Positions 1 to 6,671 of a stretch of DNA of 11,575 bases are shown piece by piece; position 1 is the first letter of the stretch; each line of letters starts with the position of its first letter. The DNA is from an uncultured bacterium (GTDB taxonomy: Bacteria; Actinomycetota; Actinomycetes; S36-B12). Location of the stretch: the NCBI GenBank assembly GCA_903908025.1, contig CAIVQM010000247.1, positions 1 through 11,575 of the forward strand, written 5' to 3'. Made by a program: the position numbers and the translations under genes. The notes under the pieces are model-generated. The model saw only the letters and a program-made list of their open reading frames with translations. It was not told where the DNA came from and did no database searches.

Positions 1-549
1 CAGCCCGTCGTCACCCCCGTGGTCGAGAGCGCCCCCGCCATCACTCTCGCCCCGTCCGCCCTTCCGTCGATTGATGCTGCCGACCTGCCCGCGATCCCCG
101 AGGTCTCCGCCCAGCCAGCAGCCGCCCCGCAGGCCAACACCCAGCAGGCCAACACCCAGCAGCAGGCACCGGCCGCGGCCAGCACGCCCAAGGCCACCCA
201 CAAGCCCAAGCCGGCACGAACCGCGAGCAGCGAGCCAACCACCGTGGCTGCCGCAAACTCGGTCTCCTCTGATGAGGCCCGCAGCGTCGTGATGAAGCAG
301 GGCGACGGCGCCTCCGTGGTCGACATCTCGCAGGCTGACCGCGCCGGCTACAGCACCTGGGCAGTGAAGATCGCGCGCTCCAACGGCGAGGTCATCACCG
401 GCTACGTCGACCGCGAGAGCGGCGTCGTCGTCGAATGGGTCGTGAACCAGAAAGCCCCTGCCGCACCGTCGACCACGGCTCCGACCTCCTCGTCGCACGA
501 GTCCGACGATCACGAGTCCGACGATCACGAGTCGGGCGACGATGACTAG
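1..549 (+). CDS. PepSY-domain protein with acidic His/Asp tail, 5' partial
   Basis: The reading frame is open from base 1, so the true start probably lies upstream; the first start-type codon inside is GTG at 19. Numbering from that codon, residues 1-80 are low-complexity Ala/Pro/Gln/Thr with a duplicated QANTQ and a Lys/Pro stretch, which suggests an extracytoplasmic linker. Residues about 84-141 look like one PepSY domain: a short helix (SSDEARSVVMKQG), then strands with a YSTWAVKIAR-like segment and a closing GYVDRESGVVVEW. PepSY domains are known as small extracytoplasmic or peptidase-inhibitor-like modules; the ligand here is unknown. The tail (160-176) is HESDD-HESDD-HESGDDD, rich in potential metal ligands. 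It overlaps the next gene by 8 bases, so the two are probably translated together. The signal peptide or membrane anchor would be outside the window. PepSY is a visual motif call, not a search result. Confidence 0.72.
   Translation, partial: QPVVTPVVESAPAITLAPSALPSIDAADLPAIPEVSAQPAAAPQANTQQANTQQQAPAAASTPKATHKPKPARTASSEPTTVAAANSVSSDEARSVVMKQGDGASVVDISQADRAGYSTWAVKIARSNGEVITGYVDRESGVVVEWVVNQKAPAAPSTTAPTSSSHESDDHESDDHESGDDD
130..159 (+). repeat. two perfect tandem 15-bp copies encoding QANTQ-QANTQ
   Basis: The unit CAGGCCAACACCCAG occurs at 130-144 and again, identical, at 145-159, followed by more CAG codons. It lies in frame in the low-complexity linker of the PepSY gene, so copy changes would alter linker length by five residues without a frameshift. 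Identical codons in both copies suggest recent duplication. Confidence 0.9.
496..543 (+). repeat. 15-bp tandem repeat encoding HESDD acidic tail
   Basis: The unit CACGAGTCCGACGAT is perfect at 496-510 and 511-525, and a diverged third copy (HESGDDD) follows from 526. All are in frame at the C-terminus of the PepSY protein. The tail alternates His with Glu/Asp and could bind cations; that is inference from composition only. Confidence 0.88.
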
Positions 550-1144
550 CCGCCAGCACCGCCGCGCACCCCTACGGCGGTCCTCCACTCCCGAACGGGT
601 CCTGTCCGCCGGCCTGGCCACCGCGACGTGCGTTGGCATCGTGGGCCTCGTCGGCGCACGGACCATCGAAGCCAACACCGCCTCCGCGGAGTCGCAGCAG
701 GCCAGCGCTCCCGCGGCCGTCGCCCAGCCCGTGGCCCCCGTCCAGCAGGTCGCCGTCGAGCCCACCACCACCAGCGGCCTCACGGAAGCCGACCTAGACG
801 CCTACGCCATCCAACTGGCGGCCGAGAAGGACCGGCTGGATGCCTACCGCGCGAAGCTGATCAAGACCGCCACCAAGCTCCAGCGGCTGGCAGCCCAGCA
901 AAGCCAGCAGGCAGCGGCGCCCGCGCGCTCGTCATCCACCAGCTCATCGTCTGCGTCGACACAGACCAGCAAGCCGGCGAAGAAGCCCGCTGAGCAGCAG
1001 GTTGCCCAACCGGCAGCCCAGCCCGCGAACCCCGCCCCGAGCCAGCCCGTAGCCAAGCCGAAGCCGCAGGCACAACCCGCACCGGCCCCGGCACCGGCCC
1101 CGGCGCAGCAGCAGGCCCCGCAGTCCAACACCAAGACCAGCTGA
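542..1144 (+). CDS. small single-pass membrane protein with coiled coil and Pro/Ala-rich tail, function unknown
   Basis: I do not recognise the family. The 200-residue product starts with a basic segment (residues 1-19, many Arg), then one hydrophobic stretch at about 20-39 (LSAGLATATCVGIVGLVGA) that could be a membrane anchor or uncleaved signal. Residues about 82-122 are a charged Ala/Leu/Lys helix likely to form a coiled coil (DLDAYAIQLAAEKDRLDAY). The rest is Ala/Pro/Gln/Ser/Lys-rich, ending in PAPAPAPAP and QQQAPQ repeats, which suggests a disordered region in or across the cell wall. The basic N-terminus followed by a single helix predicts the tail is outside. The ATG at 542 lies within the end of the PepSY gene (8-base overlap), so the two are co-transcribed and probably act together at the envelope. 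Coding is supported by the overlap and by the domain-like layout; composition bias makes homology detection hard. Confidence 0.7.
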   Translation: MTSRQHRRAPLRRSSTPERVLSAGLATATCVGIVGLVGARTIEANTASAESQQASAPAAVAQPVAPVQQVAVEPTTTSGLTEADLDAYAIQLAAEKDRLDAYRAKLIKTATKLQRLAAQQSQQAAAPARSSSTSSSSASTQTSKPAKKPAEQQVAQPAAQPANPAPSQPVAKPKPQAQPAPAPAPAPAQQQAPQSNTKTS

Positions 1145-1167
1145 CACCCGCCGCGGGCGGCGCAGTG

Positions 1168-1194
1168 CCCACTGAGCCCACTGAGCCCACTGAG
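1168..1194 (+). repeat. three perfect tandem copies of a 9-bp unit between genes
   Basis: CCCACTGAG is repeated three times without a mismatch (1168-1176, 1177-1185, 1186-1194). A second short direct repeat, GAGCATG, follows at 1192-1198 and 1200-1206. Both lie in the 67-base gap before the MoeA-like gene, whose GTG start is at 1212. There is no T tract after the GC-rich hairpin at 1148-1160, so I do not call a terminator here. The repeats could be an expansion by slippage or a set of binding sites; the sequence does not decide. Confidence 0.85.
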
Positions 1195-1211
1195 CATGCG
1201 AGCATGACTCC

Positions 1212-2450
1212 GTGAGCACCATGGGCCTCGACGGCGTTCTGCCGTGGCAGCAGGCCCGGCATGTTGCCGCCACTGCCGCCCGGCCCCTGCCAACGACACC
1301 CGCCCGTCTTGACGAGGCCGCCGGCAACATCCTGTCCGGACACCTCGTCACCGTTCAGGATGACCCGCCAGCGGACAGTGCCGCCTTCGCGGGCTTCGCC
1401 GTCTGCGGCGAGGGACCCTGGCTCATCGATGAGCTCGACGTCCTCACGCAAGGTTGGGCCACCGTCGTCGAGCTGCGGATGCCGGTACCGCGGCATTGCG
1501 ATGCCGTGATCGCCCGCGATCAGGCCAGCGTGCGCCAACGCCCAGACGGGCGACACGAGGTGATGGCCCACGACCCACTCACCGGCATCCCCGACGAGCG
1601 GGTGCGCCCCGATCTCGGCGAGGGGATCGTCCGCCAGGGCAGCGTCAGCGTCGCCGGTCATTCCATGGTCACCGCCGGATCCCTCGTCACCCCCGCCATC
1701 CTGACCCTCGCGGCGGCGCGCGGCCACGACGAGATCGACATCATCCGGCCGCCCGTTGTCGGGGTGCTCGTGCTCGGCAACCACCTGTTGGATCGCGGTC
1801 TGCCCCGGAACGGCCGCGTGCGCGATGCGCTCGGCCACGCCGTACCGGCCTTCGTCGGCGCGCTCGGTGCGCGCGGTAACCCGGCCGTCCGCGCCCCCGA
1901 CTCCGATGACCTGCTCCTGCGCGAGATCGAGGACGCCAACGTCGACCTCCTCATCACGACCGGATCGACCGCCCCGGGCCCGGACAACTACCTGCGAGCG
2001 GTGCTGCGTGATCTCGGGGCTCGCTGGCTCGTGGACGGGGTGAGCGTGACCCCCGGCGCCCAGATGCTCCTTGCCCGACTGCCCGACGGGCGGTTCCTCA
2101 TCGGCCTGCCCGGTGACCCGTCGGCTGCTCTCGCCGGCCTGATCACCCTCGCCAGTCCGCTGATCCGGGCCCTGCGCGGCGACCCGGTCGATGGCCGCCG
2201 CCGATCGGCTGTCCTGATGGACGACACGGTGCCGGCGGACTATGCCGACGACACGGCCCTCGTGCCCGTGCGCCTCGAGGTCTCCGCCGCTGCGACCCAG
2301 GCGCGTCCCCTGCTCGCCACAGGCCCCGCGGGGCTCGAAGGCTGGGCCGGCGCCGACGCGATCGCCGTCGTGCCGCCGGGTGCCGGCTTCCGCGGGGATG
2401 TCGTCGAGATCCTCGACCTGCTGGGGCGTGAGGGACCGCACGCCACGTAA
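1212..2450 (+). CDS. divergent MoeA-like molybdopterin-binding protein
   Basis: The 412-residue length and domain order match MoeA, which inserts molybdate into adenylylated molybdopterin. The N-terminal part has the family layout, but the usual DNSAMDGYAV is read here as DSAAFAGFAV (residues 55-64), so the conserved Asp is Ala60. In the MoCF-binding domain, the usual TGDEL is LGNHL (188-192), and the usual GGVSVG-D is TTGSTAPGPDNY (249-260), which keeps the Gly-rich loop and Asp258. GLPGDPSAA (298-306) corresponds to GLPGNPVS, and a MoeA C-terminal domain follows from about 330 (WAGADAIAVVPPG at 378-390). The fold is clear; molybdate-insertion activity is doubtful. No other molybdenum cofactor gene is in the window. 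The GTG at 1212 has no good ribosome site; ATG at 1221 is an alternative. The protein could be a regulator or binding paralogue. Confidence 0.85.
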   Translation: MSTMGLDGVLPWQQARHVAATAARPLPTTPARLDEAAGNILSGHLVTVQDDPPADSAAFAGFAVCGEGPWLIDELDVLTQGWATVVELRMPVPRHCDAVIARDQASVRQRPDGRHEVMAHDPLTGIPDERVRPDLGEGIVRQGSVSVAGHSMVTAGSLVTPAILTLAAARGHDEIDIIRPPVVGVLVLGNHLLDRGLPRNGRVRDALGHAVPAFVGALGARGNPAVRAPDSDDLLLREIEDANVDLLITTGSTAPGPDNYLRAVLRDLGARWLVDGVSVTPGAQMLLARLPDGRFLIGLPGDPSAALAGLITLASPLIRALRGDPVDGRRRSAVLMDDTVPADYADDTALVPVRLEVSAAATQARPLLATGPAGLEGWAGADAIAVVPPGAGFRGDVVEILDLLGREGPHAT

Positions 2451-2461
2451 CCGGCTTTCCC

Positions 2462-2478
2462 TGCCTAGTAAGTAGGCA
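2462..2478. promoter_or_regulatory. dyad TGCCTA-N5-TAGGCA, candidate operator over the tauE -35 box
   Basis: TGCCTA (2462-2467) and TAGGCA (2473-2478) are perfect inverted arms around GTAAG. The right arm coincides with the -35 position of the promoter predicted for the TauE-like gene, so a bound protein would block RNA polymerase. It could also be a weak hairpin after the MoeA-like gene, but no T run follows. No regulator gene lies adjacent. Confidence 0.4.
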
Positions 2479-2501
2479 ATGCCCCGAATCGTGGCTATGG
2501 T
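2473..2501 (+). promoter_or_regulatory. promoter of the tauE-channel-oxidoreductase-GH88 operon, probably leaderless
   Basis: A -35 match TAGGCA (2473-2478, four of six to TTGACA), a 17-nt spacer and a -10 box TATGGT (2496-2501) precede the GTG start at 2508. Transcription would begin about 7 nt after the -10 box, at or next to the GTG. No Shine-Dalgarno sequence is present, which fits a leaderless message. Confidence 0.5.
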
Positions 2502-2507
2502 GGCCCG

Positions 2508-3395
2508 GTGACGTTCGCCGACATCGACTTCGCCCTCTCCCTGGGCGGCTTCATCGCCGGCATCATCGTCGGGCTCACTGGGATGGGCGGGGCAGCCCTC
2601 GTCACCCCGATGCTGGTCCTGCTGTTCGGCATCAACCCGGCCACCGCCGTTTCCAGCGACGTCGTGGCCGCCGCCTTCATGAAGCCCGTCGGCGCGATGG
2701 TCCATATCCGCGCGAAGACGGTCCACTGGGGCCTGGTCGCCTGGCTCTCCGCCGGTTCGATCCCCGGGGTGATCGTCGGCACGATGGTGTTCGCGCGCGT
2801 GCTGACGACCGACGAGGCCAGCGCCACCATCCGAACATGGATCGGCTGGGTGCTGGTCCTGGCCGTTGCCGCGATGGTCGCCAAGGTGTGGGTCGGTCGC
2901 CGTGCGAAGGGGCTTCGCGGTCAGACCGACTTGCTCGGGCCCGAGATGCCCGTCCGGCCGGTGCCCACCGTGTTCCTCGGCCTCGGCGTCGGCATTCTCG
3001 TTGGCATGACGAGCGTCGGGTCCGGCTCGCTCATCGTCACCACCCTGCTGCTTCTCTACCCACTCCTTCGCCCCTCCGTGCTCGTCGGCACCGACCTCAC
3101 CCAGGCGGTCCCGATGCTGATCGCCGGCGCCATTGCGCACGCGGGTTTCGGCGAGATCAGCATCGCGGTCGTCGTGTCGCTTCTGATCGGGCAGATTCCC
3201 GGAGTGTGGATCGGTGCGCGCATGTCCTCCCGCTATGACGGCCAGGCACTCCGCTGGCTGCTCATGGTCGTTCTCTTCGCAACGGCTCTCAAGCTTCTCG
3301 GCGTATCCAGCCTCATTGCTGGCATGATCGCCATCGTGGGTGTCATCACGGTGTCGGTTCTGATCGTCCGGGAACGCATGCATGCCAAGACGTAG
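2508..3395 (+). CDS. TauE/SafE-family membrane transporter (putative sulfite or organic anion exporter)
   Basis: The 295-residue protein is almost wholly hydrophobic and is built as two related halves, as known for the TauE/SafE family. The first half carries GLTGMGGAALVTPML (22-36) followed by a FGINPATAVSSD segment; the second carries GMTSVGSGSLIVTTL (166-180) followed by a RPSVLVGTD segment. About eight membrane spans are expected, with a cytoplasmic basic linker near 129-137 (GRRAKGLRG). Characterised relatives move sulfite, sulfoacetate or other small anions out of the cell; the substrate cannot be read here. The GTG start at 2508 fits the leaderless promoter. The last 14 bases overlap the potassium channel gene, so the two are co-transcribed. 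There are no sulfur-metabolism genes beside it, so a sulfite role is only a family default. Confidence 0.88.
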   Translation: MTFADIDFALSLGGFIAGIIVGLTGMGGAALVTPMLVLLFGINPATAVSSDVVAAAFMKPVGAMVHIRAKTVHWGLVAWLSAGSIPGVIVGTMVFARVLTTDEASATIRTWIGWVLVLAVAAMVAKVWVGRRAKGLRGQTDLLGPEMPVRPVPTVFLGLGVGILVGMTSVGSGSLIVTTLLLLYPLLRPSVLVGTDLTQAVPMLIAGAIAHAGFGEISIAVVVSLLIGQIPGVWIGARMSSRYDGQALRWLLMVVLFATALKLLGVSSLIAGMIAIVGVITVSVLIVRERMHAKT

Positions 3396-4446
3396 CCGCA
3401 CCACCCCGTCCTACATCGACCCGACCGCACCGCCACCCTTGCGGTTCCCCGAGCGTCGGTTCAGCCCGATCCGCAACATTGCCGTTCGATTTGCCGTGGC
3501 CCTCGGAGCCCTGGCGATAACGACTGTCATCGTCTACGTGGAGAGGGGCTGCTACCAGGATCGTGGCCTCATCGGTGGACTGACCTGGGTTGACTCGTTC
3601 TACTACGCGACAGTGTCACTATCGACTACCGGATACGGCGACATCACTCCGGTCTGCGAGTCATCCCGGCTCGTGAATGCCCTCGTCATCACACCACTGC
3701 GCTTCCTGTTCCTCATCGTTCTCGTCGGCACGACGATCGAGGTACTCACGCGGCGCACCCGCGAGCAAATGCGTTCCAACCGCTGGAGGAATCGCGTGAA
3801 TGACCACACTGTCATCATCGGGTACGGGGTCAAGGGTCGGGCGGCTGCAAGTTCGCTCCGCGACTCCGGAACACCCCCTAACGACATCGTCGTCGTGGCA
3901 ACAGACAAGGGCGCGATCGACGAGGCCACGCGCGACGGATTCGTCGGCGTCGTCGGCGACGGGAGACGCGAGGAGGTCCTCACCGACGCCGCGATCCAAC
4001 GTGCGGCGCGGGTGGTGGTGGCTACCGATGAGGACGACACCTCGATCCTCGTGACACTCACTGCGCGCCGACTCTCGCCTAACGCGAAGATCGTTGCTTC
4101 GGTGCGCGAATCGCAGAACGCCGACATCCTTCGCCAGTCCGGTGCCAACACCGTCATCCCGACAGCGGAGTCCGCTGGTCGCCTGCTGGGCCTGTCGTTG
4201 GTGTCCAGCACAGCTGGCGAGATCATGGAGGACCTGCTCGACTCCGGTCGCGGGCTCGAGGTCGTCGAGCGCGACATCACCCGCGACGAACTGGGCGTCT
4301 CCCCCGCAGACCTTGACGCTCACGGCCAGATCGTCTTGGCTGTTATCCGCGCCGGTGTTTCCCATCGCTTCGACACTGATGCCATCAGCCGGCTCGAGTC
4401 CGGTGATCGACTGGTCGTGATCAGGCACAACCCCGTGGAGAGGTAG
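3382..4446 (+). CDS. two-helix potassium channel with RCK (TrkA-N/TrkA-C) domain
   Basis: The 354-residue protein has a basic, Pro-rich N-terminus, a first transmembrane helix at about 33-53, a pore loop with the selectivity filter TTGYGD (82-87), and a second helix at about 98-122. A cytoplasmic RCK domain follows: the Rossmann strand VIIGYGVKGRAAA (144-156) has the Gly-x-Gly-x-x-Gly nucleotide motif, and an acidic residue (D175) ends the second strand region. A TrkA-C-like domain spans about 280-350. This is the MthK/Kch-type layout, so gated potassium flux is the expected role, with NAD(H), calcium or another ligand on the RCK. The ATG at 3382 lies 14 bases inside the preceding transporter gene, and the next gene starts 3 bases after the stop. 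A channel and an anion exporter in one operon suggests linked charge or osmotic balance, which is inference. Confidence 0.95.
   Translation: MPRRSRTTPSYIDPTAPPPLRFPERRFSPIRNIAVRFAVALGALAITTVIVYVERGCYQDRGLIGGLTWVDSFYYATVSLSTTGYGDITPVCESSRLVNALVITPLRFLFLIVLVGTTIEVLTRRTREQMRSNRWRNRVNDHTVIIGYGVKGRAAASSLRDSGTPPNDIVVVATDKGAIDEATRDGFVGVVGDGRREEVLTDAAIQRAARVVVATDEDDTSILVTLTARRLSPNAKIVASVRESQNADILRQSGANTVIPTAESAGRLLGLSLVSSTAGEIMEDLLDSGRGLEVVERDITRDELGVSPADLDAHGQIVLAVIRAGVSHRFDTDAISRLESGDRLVVIRHNPVER
4437..4443 (+). promoter_or_regulatory. strong ribosome binding site of the quinone oxidoreductase gene
   Basis: GGAGAGG lies within the last codons of the channel gene, with a 6-nt spacer to the ATG at 4450. 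It fixes that start and shows leadered translation inside an operon whose first gene appears leaderless. Confidence 0.8.
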
Positions 4447-4449
4447 GCC

Positions 4450-5427
4450 ATGCACGCGATCACGTTCGCGGAACCGGGCGGTCCCGAGGTCCTCCAATGG
4501 ACGGTCGTGCCCGATCCGACGCCCGGACCGGGCGAGGTCATCATCGACGTCGCCGCTACGGCAGTGAACCGTGCCGATCTCCTGCAGCGGCAAGGGAACT
4601 ACCCGCCACCGCCCGGTGCCTCGGAGATCCTGGGCCTCGAGTGCTCCGGGACCATCAGTTCTGTCGGTGCAGCGATCGGCCTGGACCACATCGGCGAGAA
4701 GGTTGTCGCGCTGCTCTCCGGCGGTGGGTACGCGCAGAAGGTCGCGGTACCGATCGGCCAGATCATGACGGTGCCGACCGGCATCGGCCTGGTTGAAGCA
4801 GCCGGCCTGCCCGAGGCCGCCTGCACAGTGTGGAGCAACCTCGACATGGTCGCGAACCTGAGCGAGGGTGAGTGGCTCCTCATCCACGGAGGCGGGTCGG
4901 GCATCGGAACGATGGCCATCCAGATCGGGCGGGCCCTCGGGGCCAGGGTCGCCGTCACCGCCGGGAGCCAAGCGAAACTGAATGCGTGCGCCGCTCTCGG
5001 CGCAGAGGTGCTGATCAACTACAACGAGCAGGACTTCGTGCAGGTCATGCTCGACGAAACGGGCGGTCGCGGCGCGAACGTCATCCTCGACAACATGGGC
5101 GCGGCCTATCTGGAGCGCAATGTCACCGCACTTGCGCGCGACGGACGCCTCGTCATCATCGGAATGCAGGCGGGGGTGAGGGCCGAACTCGATATCAGCA
5201 CCTTGCTACGCAAGAACGCCTCTCTGCACGCCACCTCCGTTCGCGGTCGGCCCGAGTCCGAGAAGGCTGCCATCTGCCGGCAGGTTGAACGCACCGTCTG
5301 GCCGTGGGTCCACTCCGGTGTCGTTCGCCCCGTCATCGATCGCGTCCTGCCCCTGAAGGACGCTGCCTACGCGCACACCGTCATCGCCGACGGGGCCGCG
5401 ACCGGCAAGGTCGTGCTCTCCGTGTGA
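4450..5427 (+). CDS. NAD(P)H:quinone oxidoreductase, PIG3/QOR branch of the zinc-independent MDR family
   Basis: The 325-residue length is normal for the family. The catalytic GroES-like N-terminal domain contains the PIG3-type signature NRADLLQRQGNYPPPPG (40-56) and LGLECSG (61-67). The Rossmann domain has LLIHGGGSGIGTMAIQIG (143-160), which binds NADPH, and a downstream LGAEVLINY segment (183-191). No zinc-binding cysteine cluster is visible, as expected for quinone reductases. Known members reduce quinones and related carbonyls in the cytoplasm using NADPH. The start is fixed by a good ribosome site, and the stop overlaps the next start by one base (TGATG). In the operon it sits between a potassium channel with a nucleotide-binding RCK domain and a secreted glycoside hydrolase. 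A redox link to the channel is possible but not shown. Confidence 0.93.
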   Translation: MHAITFAEPGGPEVLQWTVVPDPTPGPGEVIIDVAATAVNRADLLQRQGNYPPPPGASEILGLECSGTISSVGAAIGLDHIGEKVVALLSGGGYAQKVAVPIGQIMTVPTGIGLVEAAGLPEAACTVWSNLDMVANLSEGEWLLIHGGGSGIGTMAIQIGRALGARVAVTAGSQAKLNACAALGAEVLINYNEQDFVQVMLDETGGRGANVILDNMGAAYLERNVTALARDGRLVIIGMQAGVRAELDISTLLRKNASLHATSVRGRPESEKAAICRQVERTVWPWVHSGVVRPVIDRVLPLKDAAYAHTVIADGAATGKVVLSV

Positions 5428-6665
5428 TGTCGCGCCGACGCACTGCTGCTGCGGGGGCGGTCGTCGTCGCCCTCGTCGCCCTGCTTGCTACCGCGTACCC
5501 GCGTCCCGCCGTTGCCGTCACCGATGCCGCGACGTCCGTCACGTGCACGGCGGAGCAACAGGCGATCACGGACGCGCAGCAGGACCGCGTGTGGTCGATC
5601 GCAGCAACGCGACTCGTCGCCCTGTCCGGACCGTTGACCCTGCCTTTCGGCGCAACTGGCTCCTCCACGTACGTGCGTACCAGCGCATACGCGTGGACGG
5701 CCGGCTTCTATCCGGCCTCGCTGTGGCTCATGTACGAGCACACATCCGACCCGGCATGGCTGCGCCTCGCAGAGGAGTACACCCAGCGCGTGCTGCCGGT
5801 GGCGTCCTGGCATGGCACGCACGACCTGGGCTTCATGGTGGGCCTGCCCGCAGGGCTCGGCGAGCGGATCGATCCATCGCCCGTGCGGATGAACGCCTAC
5901 GCGACGGCACTGCGCACAGCGGCGCGCAGTCTCTCGACGCGCTGGAACGGCCGCGTGCACGCACTCCGCTCGTCGTACTACGGCGCGAGCTGGGGCGTGA
6001 TCATCGACTCGGCGATGAACGCACCGATGCTGATCGAGGTTGGTCAGCGCGAGGGGGGCGTCGACGGCCAGCGGCTTGTCCGTCGCGGCGCGCAGCACAT
6101 GCTCACCCTCGCGAACAGCTTCGTGCGGGCGGACGGGTCCACCCGCCACCGTCTCGCCTTCAATCCGCGCACGGGCGCGGTCGCCGGACCGATCTACGGC
6201 CAGGGGCTCAGCACTTCGAGTACCTGGTCACGCGGTCAGGCATGGGCGATCAACGGTTTCGCGCAGGCATTTGGGCTGACGGGTGATGCGCGACTCCTCG
6301 ACGCTGCGCGCCGCACCGCTGACTACTGGATTTCCCACGTGCCCGCTGGCTGCATCCCCGCATGGGACCTCGACGTGACAGACGATGACGCGCCACGGGA
6401 CTCGTCTGCCGCAGCCATCACCGCAGACGGCCTGCTGGCCCTGTCGCGCGTCGAGACGGACGCCGCGCGATCAGCTTCGTATCGCGCCTACGCGCTGACC
6501 ACTCTCGGAACGCTGGCGTCTGCGCCGTGGACAATCGACGAGGGCCGTGGCGTGCTGCAGCGGCAGTCGTACAACGTCCCAGCCGACCCGCGCGAGGGCA
6601 CGTACAGCTGGGGCGATGCCTACCTGCTCCACGCCCTGGCCGCTGCCGCGGCGCTTACGTCGTAA
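5427..6665 (+). CDS. secreted GH88-family unsaturated glucuronyl hydrolase
   Basis: GH88 enzymes hydrate unsaturated uronic acids at the non-reducing end of oligosaccharides made by polysaccharide lyases. The start is ATG at 5427, which overlaps the oxidoreductase stop as TGATG; an upstream in-frame extension would be in the shadow of that gene. The 412-residue product begins with an Arg-rich signal peptide (SRRR at 2-5, hydrophobic 10-22, likely cleavage after AVA at 28-30), possibly Tat-type. Family features are in order: WTAGFYPASLW (90-100), HDLGF with Asp133, IIDSAMN with Asp194, WSRGQAWAING (267-277), PAWDLD (311-316), DSSAAAIT (325-332) and SWGDAYLLHAL (394-404). The two Asp residues correspond to the pair reported as essential in Bacillus UGL (Asp88, Asp149). 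No polysaccharide lyase or sugar transporter is nearby, so the substrate is unknown. Family confidence is high, glycan specificity low. Confidence 0.9.
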   Translation: MSRRRTAAAGAVVVALVALLATAYPRPAVAVTDAATSVTCTAEQQAITDAQQDRVWSIAATRLVALSGPLTLPFGATGSSTYVRTSAYAWTAGFYPASLWLMYEHTSDPAWLRLAEEYTQRVLPVASWHGTHDLGFMVGLPAGLGERIDPSPVRMNAYATALRTAARSLSTRWNGRVHALRSSYYGASWGVIIDSAMNAPMLIEVGQREGGVDGQRLVRRGAQHMLTLANSFVRADGSTRHRLAFNPRTGAVAGPIYGQGLSTSSTWSRGQAWAINGFAQAFGLTGDARLLDAARRTADYWISHVPAGCIPAWDLDVTDDDAPRDSSAAAITADGLLALSRVETDAARSASYRAYALTTLGTLASAPWTIDEGRGVLQRQSYNVPADPREGTYSWGDAYLLHALAAAAALTS

Positions 6666-6671
6666 GGGGTG

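Noticed and set aside
1148..1160. GC-rich hairpin CCGCC-GCG-GGCGG after the coiled-coil protein gene
   Set aside because: Only five pairs and no T tract follows, so it does not meet the standard for an intrinsic terminator.
861..3404. 847-codon open frame on the minus strand
   Set aside because: It runs antisense through the clear MoeA-like and TauE genes, has low-complexity His/Asp/Gly/Arg content and no domain. Long antisense frames are expected from GC-rich third positions.
3661..4971. 436-codon open frame on the minus strand
   Set aside because: It is antisense to the potassium channel and oxidoreductase genes and shows only composition bias.
5304..5426. Longer N-terminus for the GH88 gene
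   Set aside because: The extra 41 residues are Arg-rich shadow of the oxidoreductase frame and would hide the signal peptide that starts at the ATG at 5427.
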